From UBA9214 sp964443845 (GTDB lineage Bacteria > Pseudomonadota > Gammaproteobacteria > UBA9214), in contig CAYUFA010000042.1 in assembly GCA_964443845.1 (NCBI GenBank), positions 1-21,586 of the forward strand: a DNA stretch of 21,586 nucleotides, given 5' to 3'. Positions 16,708 to 21,586 of this stretch are shown in pieces (positions within the stretch are counted from its first letter, which is position 1; every line of letters starts with the position of its first letter). The translations under genes and the position numbers were made by a program. The notes under the pieces were generated by a model. That model ran no database searches. It was not told the origin of the DNA and worked only from the letters and a program-made list of their open reading frames with translations.

Positions 16708-17115
16708 TTACGGTTGAGTCTGCTGCAGTTGCGCGATGTATTGCTCGATGGTGCGGGAATCCGCTGTGGAAAGATCCTGGAATTGCACACCGATGTGGTA
16801 ACAGTCCTGGGCCAGGCGTTCGGTGTGTATGACTGCCGCCGGTGCGCGGATCGTGGTTATATCCGCCCCGGACAGGGTGAGTTGAAACTCGATCTCGATA
16901 AGGACATCCTGTACCAGTCCCGGGGTGCGCTGGTTTTCGGGCAACAGGGCGCTGAACACCGTCTTTGAACAACTGAACTTCATGCCCCCGGCAGACAGGT
17001 TGAGCATCTCCACCGGGGCCGCTTGCCCGGCCGGTAACGCAACATTGCAGGGAAGGATGGCGCCTATGCGCGTGTATTGACGGTCGATCCAGAAATGTTG
17101 CTTTTTCTCAGCCAT
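16708..17115 (-). CDS. Stand-alone PilZ-domain protein
   Basis: 135 residues from the ATG at 17115. The PilZ signature is complete: RxxxR at R12-R16 (DRQYTR) and NxSxxGG at N39-G44 (NLSAGGMKF), followed by beta-strand-rich sequence with HIGVQF near 107. It has no other domain and no membrane helix, so it should be a cytoplasmic c-di-GMP effector. An in-frame ATG at 17184 would add 23 residues; I prefer 17115 because an AGG lies seven bases before it. The gene is convergent with kdsB and interrupts the usual kdsB-phosphatase order. Its target is unknown. Confidence 0.85.
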   Translation of the reverse strand: MAEKKQHFWIDRQYTRIGAILPCNVALPAGQAAPVEMLNLSAGGMKFSCSKTVFSALLPENQRTPGLVQDVLIEIEFQLTLSGADITTIRAPAAVIHTERLAQDCYHIGVQFQDLSTADSRTIEQYIAQLQQTQP

Positions 17116-17217
17116 TGGTTCGCCTGTGCCCGGGAGATGGGTGGCCAGCAGATGCACGGGATGCAGGATCCGGGCCTGCTGCATAGTATCGCTTCATTTC
17201 CTTTCCTGCAGCATGCT

Positions 17218-17240
17218 CGCGGACAGCCGAGCTGTCAGCG
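17218..17240 (-). other. Hairpin in the PilZ gene leader
   Basis: GACAGC (17222-17227) and GCTGTC (17231-17236) form a perfect stem with a 3-base loop. A further CGC/GCG pair extends it past one mismatch. It lies about 110 bases upstream of the PilZ start, inside the transcript predicted from the promoter at 17369-17398. It is not a recognisable riboswitch. Confidence 0.3.
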
Positions 17241-17368
17241 CTACCACCACCCGTGACCCTGCCCGCCGTACGCTGCTGTGACCGGATGCGGGAAACGTGT
17301 GGTGAGAGGTACGGTCCATCCCTCTATGATCAGCAATTCATGAAATCCTGCTATTTCCATAAAACCCT

Positions 17369-17398
17369 ATCATATCCTCAAAAGGCCATATATATCAA
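17369..17398 (-). promoter_or_regulatory. Sigma70-like promoter for the PilZ gene
   Basis: On the minus strand TTGATA (17398-17393) and TATGAT (17374-17369) are separated by 18 bases; each hexamer matches consensus at five of six positions. It sits in the only strongly AT-rich stretch of the window (about 17325-17430) and points at the PilZ gene, giving a leader of roughly 245 bases. Confidence 0.45.
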
Positions 17399-17399
17399 A

Positions 17400-17985
17400 A
17401 TCATATTTAATAATACGGATGATTCTGCTGCACTGGCCCGGTGTCCTGGCACAGGCCCGCCCGTGGGTGCCCACAAACCATTTTCTGCCGATCCCCTGTC
17501 GTGCACTGCCCGGGCTGTCTGGTGAACCGGTCACGCTGATCGTGGTCTTTTTCCCATGGCTACTGCTGTCGCTGTTACTGGCACGGAAACGACCGGCATG
17601 GGCAGGACTTCACTGCTGGAACAACCGCTCCGGCATGGTGCTGGCGAGATACTGTTGAGATCCCGCACAAACGCGCATGCCTGCAATGACGCGGGTGTGA
17701 GTCTGCAGGCACTGGAGCAGGAGTCGGGACCTGGGTAGATTGCCGCCGCGATCCAGCGGCACCGCACCACGCAATGGGCCTGTCTGCAACCTTCCAGCAC
17801 CTGGAACCGGTCCCGCGAGTTCCTGTACGGGACCCGCGCCGTTGCGCTTGCCACGCAGCGCCGGTGGCGGGTCCATGCGGCATGCACGACGGACCTGGAC
17901 GCCGGCACGCCGTCCGCCAGGCGTGGCGCAAGGCGGGACAGGGCCGGCTACTGGATGACCGGCGTGATGCGCTATAGTACGCGCC
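17400..17985. other. Intergenic region without a recognisable gene
   Basis: Several overlapping open frames exist on both strands (for example 17419-17658 plus and 17531-17908 minus), but none has a family motif or clear ribosome binding site. A TATAGT lies at about 17973, only about seven bases before the phosphatase ATG, without a good -35. This region and the PilZ gene occupy the space between kdsB and the phosphatase. Confidence 0.4.
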
Positions 17986-18468
17986 ATGAAAGTGATCAAG
18001 GTTCTATTTGTCTGCATGGGGAACATCTGCCGGTCACCGACCGCGCAGGGAGTGTTCGAAAAACTCGTCAACGAGCACGACCTCGCTACGCGGCTGCTCA
18101 TCGACTCCGCCGGAACCCATGCCTACCACGTGGGTGATCCCCCGGATGCGCGCGCCAGTGCGGCTGCCATGCGGCGCGGCATCGACCTTGGCGGGCAGCA
18201 GGCGCGCCGTGTCAGTAGTCGGGATTTCGAGGAGTTCGATTACGTGCTGGCCATGGACGAGTCCAATTATGCCGACCTGGCCGGGATCTGCAGCGAGGAG
18301 CAGCGTTCCAGGCTGTACCACTTCATGGATTTCGCCCCCCAGCTTGCGACCCGGGAGGTGCCCGATCCTTACTACGGGGGCGCGGCGGGCTTCGAACGTG
18401 TGCTCGACATGATCGAGGATGCTTCCGCCGGGCTGCTGGCCTCCATCCGCCAGCGTCACGGCATCTGA
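17986..18468 (+). CDS. Low-molecular-weight protein-tyrosine phosphatase
   Basis: 160 residues, the normal length for the family. The catalytic P-loop C-X5-R-S is at C10-S17 (CMGNICRS) and the general-acid Asp is D127 in DPYYGG. SAGTHAYHVG and VLAMDESNY are further family blocks. The enzyme removes phosphate from tyrosine, in bacteria often from kinases that control exopolysaccharide export; no such kinase is in the window. The same gene follows kdsB in Pseudomonas. It is convergent with rne, 80 bp away. Confidence 0.95.
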   Translation: MKVIKVLFVCMGNICRSPTAQGVFEKLVNEHDLATRLLIDSAGTHAYHVGDPPDARASAAAMRRGIDLGGQQARRVSSRDFEEFDYVLAMDESNYADLAGICSEEQRSRLYHFMDFAPQLATREVPDPYYGGAAGFERVLDMIEDASAGLLASIRQRHGI

Positions 18469-18548
18469 CCGGTTACCGCAGCCGGTTGCCGGACCGGACA
18501 CCCGATCCGGTAGCGGCTGTATCCCGCCTCCGATACCTGCGCCGGGCG

Positions 18549-20837
18549 TTAATCCGCGGCAACCTTGCCCCTGGATTCCCCCGCCGTGTCACCGGGTGAC
18601 GGCTTTTCCTGGTGTGGGGCCGGCGGTTCCTGGGCCGGCGGTGGCTGCGTGGCTGCCTCGACACGCGCAGGCGCAGCACTGGGCGAGGTTGCCCCGTCGT
18701 TGCCAGCAGTCCGGCTCGGGTCAGCTCCCTGGGCGGTCTCGGCGGGTGTGGGCGCAGCCGCGGGTTTCGATTCACTGTCCCGGTTACTGCCGGTGCTCGC
18801 CGCCCGGGGTTCCGTACTGCGGTTGATCGAACCGCCACGGCGGCGACCGCCACGGCGACCGCGACGCGAACTGCGCCGGGGCTTGTCGGCAGCTTCTTCT
18901 CCTTCGGGTGGCTTGCCGGTGTGGCTTTCGGGTTCGACGCTTGCCTCGCCCGCCTGCTGAGACTGGTTACGCGGCGGACGGGGCTGACGCCGGGGACGGT
19001 TTGCCTGGCTACGTTCCTCCGTACCGCGGTTAGCGCGCTTGCGGGTGGTGTGTTCGCGGGTCGTAGTCTGCGTGGCAGGTACCTTGTCTTCCCGGCGGGG
19101 CTCGTCGGCTTCCCGGGCGGTTTCGTTGCCGAACAGGGTGCCGATGACCCGCTTGATGAAGCCCGGTTTATCGGCCGCAGCCGATGACTCCGGGGGCATC
19201 ATCGGTGCTGGTGTGGCCATGGGCGTCGGGGCGGGCGGGGCGACGGTGCGCACGGCCGGAACCTCCGCCTGTGGGCGGGCCTCTTCCAGCTGTGCGGCGG
19301 GAGTAACGCTCTCGCTCGCCAGTGCCAGGTTATAACTGGGTGCTTGGCGCTCGCTGCCGACATCATCCACACGAATGCGCTGAACGTCGTAATTCGGGGT
19401 TTCCAGCGCAGGCGTCGGGATCAGCATGACGGCGATCTGGTGGCGGTTTTCCAGCTTGCTGAGCAGTTCGCGTTTCTCGTTCAGCAGGTAGGTACCGACA
19501 TCCACCGGCACATGTGCGATGACGCGCTGGGTCTTCTCCTTCATGACCTCTTCCTCGATCACGCGCAGTACCGACAGCGACAGGGATTCAACGCCGCGGA
19601 TGGTTCCTTGCCCCGTGCAGCGCGGGCAGACAATCTGGCTCGACTCACCCAGCGACGGGCGCAGTCGCTGGCGCGACATCTCCAGCAGGCCGAAGCGGGA
19701 GATGCGGCCGACCTGTACCCGGGCGCGGTCCAGCTTCAGCGCATCGCGCAGGCGGTTTTCCACATCCCGCAGGTTGCGCGCCGGCTGCATGTCGATGAAA
19801 TCGATGACGACGAGTCCTCCCAGGTCGCGGATGCGCAGCTGCCGCGCCACCTCGTCTGCAGCCTCGAGGTTGGTGTTGAGCGCCGTTTCTTCGATATCGC
19901 CGCCCTTGGTGGCGCGCGCCGAATTGACGTCGATGGCGATCAGGGCCTCGGTATGGTCGATCACCAGTGCCCCTCCGGAGGGCAGGCGTACCTCGCGTTT
20001 GAAGGCGGACTCGATCTGGGACTCGATCTGGAAACGATTGAACAGCGGAATGGTTTCCTCGTAGAGCTTGAGCCTGGGCAGGTTATGCGGCATCACGCGT
20101 TCCATGAACTCGCGCGCCTGCTCGAGGACCTCCTGGCTGTCGATGATGATCTCGGCGACGTCGTTGCGCAGGTAGTCGCGCAGTGCCCGGATGATCACGT
20201 TGCTTTCCTGGTACACCAGGAACGGGGCCGTACGTTCTTCCGCGGCGGTCCGGATCACGCTCCAGAGATGGGTCAGATAATCCAGGTCCCACTGGAGTTC
20301 CTCGCTGCTGCGGCCGATGCCGGCCGTGCGCACGATCATGCCCATGTCTTCCGGAATGTTCATGGCGCTCATGGCTTCGCGGATCAGGTCCCGGTCTTCG
20401 CCCTGGATGCGTCGGGACACCCCGCCGGCACGGGGGTTGTTCGGCATCAGCACCATGTAGCGGCCGGCCAGGCTGATGAAGGTGGTCAGTGCGGCGCCCT
20501 TGTTACCGCGTTCTTCCTTTTCCACCTGCACGACCAGTTCCTGGCCTTCCTGCAGGGCGTCCTTGATGCTCAGGCGCCCGCTGGACTGGCGTGCCGCTTC
20601 GCTGAAGTAATTACGCGCAACTTCCTTCAGGGGGAGAAAGCCATGGCGGTTACCGCCATAGTCGATGAATGCCGCCTCGAGACTGGGTTCGATGCGGGTG
20701 ATCTTGCCTTTATATACGTTGGACTTTTTCTGGCCGCGTGACGGGATCTCGATATCAAGGTCGTAGAGCTTCTGGCCATCGACCATGGCGACACGCAACT
20801 CTTCCGGTTGCGTGGTATTGATCAGCATTCTTTTCAT
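18549..20837 (-). CDS. rne: Ribonuclease E
   Basis: 762 residues, shorter than the E. coli enzyme (1061) because the C-terminal half is reduced. The S1 RNA-binding domain is at about 37-120, and the RNase H-like and 5'-sensor regions follow. Catalytic D303 (AIDVNSARATKGG) and D346 (VIDFIDM) and the zinc-link C404/C407 (CPRCTGQG) fall at the same residue numbers as in E. coli. The C-terminal part (about 530-762) is low-complexity, with two Arg-rich patches (RKRANRGTEERSQANRPRR and SSRRGRRGGRRRGG) that resemble RNA-binding segments of the degradosome scaffold. RNase E starts most mRNA decay and processes rRNA and tRNA. The gene is divergent from rluC, as in E. coli, and has a long leader. Confidence 0.97.
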   Translation of the reverse strand: MKRMLINTTQPEELRVAMVDGQKLYDLDIEIPSRGQKKSNVYKGKITRIEPSLEAAFIDYGGNRHGFLPLKEVARNYFSEAARQSSGRLSIKDALQEGQELVVQVEKEERGNKGAALTTFISLAGRYMVLMPNNPRAGGVSRRIQGEDRDLIREAMSAMNIPEDMGMIVRTAGIGRSSEELQWDLDYLTHLWSVIRTAAEERTAPFLVYQESNVIIRALRDYLRNDVAEIIIDSQEVLEQAREFMERVMPHNLPRLKLYEETIPLFNRFQIESQIESAFKREVRLPSGGALVIDHTEALIAIDVNSARATKGGDIEETALNTNLEAADEVARQLRIRDLGGLVVIDFIDMQPARNLRDVENRLRDALKLDRARVQVGRISRFGLLEMSRQRLRPSLGESSQIVCPRCTGQGTIRGVESLSLSVLRVIEEEVMKEKTQRVIAHVPVDVGTYLLNEKRELLSKLENRHQIAVMLIPTPALETPNYDVQRIRVDDVGSERQAPSYNLALASESVTPAAQLEEARPQAEVPAVRTVAPPAPTPMATPAPMMPPESSAAADKPGFIKRVIGTLFGNETAREADEPRREDKVPATQTTTREHTTRKRANRGTEERSQANRPRRQPRPPRNQSQQAGEASVEPESHTGKPPEGEEAADKPRRSSRRGRRGGRRRGGSINRSTEPRAASTGSNRDSESKPAAAPTPAETAQGADPSRTAGNDGATSPSAAPARVEAATQPPPAQEPPAPHQEKPSPGDTAGESRGKVAAD

Positions 20838-20951
20838 GTTTTTGGTCTCTCGTACGCTCGACCGGATGCCGCCATTCTCTGGTGTGCCTGCATGCGCAAG
20901 GTACCGTATACGGCCGGGTGACTCGGGTCAGGTAACCGGCGAGCAGGACCA

Positions 20952-20965
20952 GGCCATATATGGCC
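20952..20965. repeat. Perfect 14-bp palindrome in the rne leader
   Basis: GGCCATATATGGCC is self-complementary. A second palindrome, CCGTATACGG, lies at 20904-20913. Both are within the predicted rne 5' untranslated region, so they could be RNA structure or protein-binding sites. Confidence 0.5.
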
Positions 20966-21068
20966 ATCAGCCAGGGCAGAGGAGTGGGTGGCATGGGAGC
21001 GGTGGTCATTAAGTAATTACAATTCAATTGCAAAGGTACTGCTTGGGGCACGTCGGCAGGGACAGCGG

Positions 21069-21095
21069 CCAACATTACCCCGGTAATGGAATTGG
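21069..21095 (-). promoter_or_regulatory. Stem-loop in the rne leader
   Basis: CATTACC (21073-21079) pairs with GGTAATG (21082-21088), and CCAA (21069-21072) with TTGG (21092-21095) past a 3-base bulge. It lies about 50 bases into the transcript from the predicted rne promoter. In E. coli, hairpins in the rne leader let RNase E cut its own mRNA; equivalence is inferred only from position. Confidence 0.4.
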
Positions 21096-21148
21096 TTCGG
21101 GAAATCCTGAGCTCGATCAATGTGCTTCAGGTCTTGCGCCGAGCCCGC

Positions 21149-21177
21149 ACTATAACAACGTTGCGCAGTTCCCGCAA
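21149..21177 (-). promoter_or_regulatory. Sigma70-like promoter for rne
   Basis: On the minus strand TTGCGG (21177-21172) and TATAGT (21154-21149) are separated by exactly 17 bases. Transcription would start near 21142, giving an rne leader of about 305 nt, similar to the 361-nt leader of E. coli rne. Confidence 0.6.
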
Positions 21178-21249
21178 ACGGATCGAGGCGTACAAACCGA
21201 TGAAAACCGGTACAATCCGTGCCCCGGAACCAGGAACCCGGATCTGCAG

Positions 21250-21586
21250 ATGATGCCGACAGAAACCGTGATGCAGCATCGCGCCCGCCAGGTCTGCGTC
21301 GGTGCCGATGAGGCTGGTCAGCGAATCGACAACTTTCTGGCGCGCCACCTGAAAGGTGTGCCCAGGAGTCATATCTATCGGATACTCCGGCGTGGCGAGG
21401 TGCGCGTGAACAGTGGCCGCATCCCCGCCAGGTATAAGGTACGCGCCGGCGATAGCGTACGCATTCCGCCGGTCCGGCTGGCACCTGCCGCTCCCGTGGT
21501 GGCCACGCCCCGCGGGGAAAGCCTCGCGCCGCGCATCCTGTTCGAGAATGACCGCTGCCTGGTCATCGACAAGCCGGCCGGGATGG
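21250..21586 (+). CDS. rluC: 23S rRNA pseudouridine synthase RluC, N-terminal part
   Basis: The 112 visible codons run off the window end. Residues 16-75 form an S4-like RNA-binding domain (AGQRIDNFLARHLKGV, HIYRILRRGEVRVN), and ILFENDRCLVIDKPAGM opens the catalytic domain. In E. coli RluC modifies U955, U2504 and U2580 of 23S rRNA and its gene is divergent from rne, as here. Two adjacent ATGs (21250, 21253) and one at 21271 are possible starts; none has a strong ribosome binding site. A TACAAT at 21211-21216 could be its -10 element. Confidence 0.9.
   Translation, partial: MMPTETVMQHRARQVCVGADEAGQRIDNFLARHLKGVPRSHIYRILRRGEVRVNSGRIPARYKVRAGDSVRIPPVRLAPAAPVVATPRGESLAPRILFENDRCLVIDKPAGM

Noticed and set aside
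17116..17360. c-di-GMP riboswitch before the PilZ gene
   Set aside because: I looked for the conserved GEMM core and did not find it.
17610..18101. 163-codon minus-strand open frame across the phosphatase start
   Set aside because: It overlaps the conserved active-site region of the phosphatase on the other strand and shows no family motif.
18480..18525. Intrinsic terminator between the phosphatase and rne
   Set aside because: GC-rich inverted repeats (CAGCCG/CGGCTG, ACCGG/CCGGT) are present, but the stem is interrupted by a large asymmetric loop and no T tract follows.
19344..20741. 465-codon plus-strand open frame
   Set aside because: It is antisense to the catalytic half of rne; its composition is that of a shadow frame.

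Overview
The window is GC-rich chromosomal DNA of a gammaproteobacterium. The best evidence is the block lolC/F-lolD-comEC-exbB-exbD-lpxK-ycaR(Trm112-like)-kdsB, followed by a low-molecular-weight phosphatase gene and a divergent rne/rluC pair. From memory this is the order seen in Pseudomonas and related gammaproteobacteria. RNase E carries its catalytic and zinc residues at the same numbers as the E. coli enzyme. I cannot name the genus; a Chromatiales-like or Pseudomonas-related lineage would fit.

Left edge (1-1492): a graveyard of mobile DNA. A REPIN-like pair of inverted repeats abuts the C-terminal half of an IS91/IS801-type transposase. That gene is cut and joined to the reversed 3' part of an IS110-family transposase. 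About 500 bp follow in which I recognise nothing.

Middle left (1493-8841): a cyclic-di-GMP and cell-surface module, mostly on the minus strand. In transcription order it has lapG (periplasmic cysteine protease), lapD (inner-membrane c-di-GMP receptor with degenerate GGDEF and EAL domains), a frameshifted remnant of an HlyD/LapC-type secretion adaptor, an atypical LuxR-type response regulator, a CPA2 cation/proton antiporter without an RCK domain, and a PilZ-TM-SPOR fusion protein. A second atypical receiver gene, divergent from lapG, stops just where its DNA-binding domain should begin. The expected logic is that c-di-GMP-bound LapD sequesters LapG and so keeps a giant adhesin on the cell surface. 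No adhesin or intact type I secretion gene is in the window.

Middle right (9173-16607): a plus-strand envelope-biogenesis cluster. It covers lipoprotein export (a single LolC/E/F-type permease plus LolD), DNA uptake (ComEC), an ExbB/ExbD energy-transducing pair, and lipid A/Kdo synthesis (LpxK, KdsB, with the small YcaR protein between). Starts and stops are tightly packed, which suggests one or two operons.

Right edge (16608-21586): a stand-alone PilZ gene on the minus strand with an AT-rich promoter region, a low-molecular-weight tyrosine phosphatase, rne with a roughly 300-nt leader and a good sigma70-like promoter, and the start of rluC, cut by the window end. murB, which I would expect between the phosphatase and rne by comparison with Pseudomonas, is absent.
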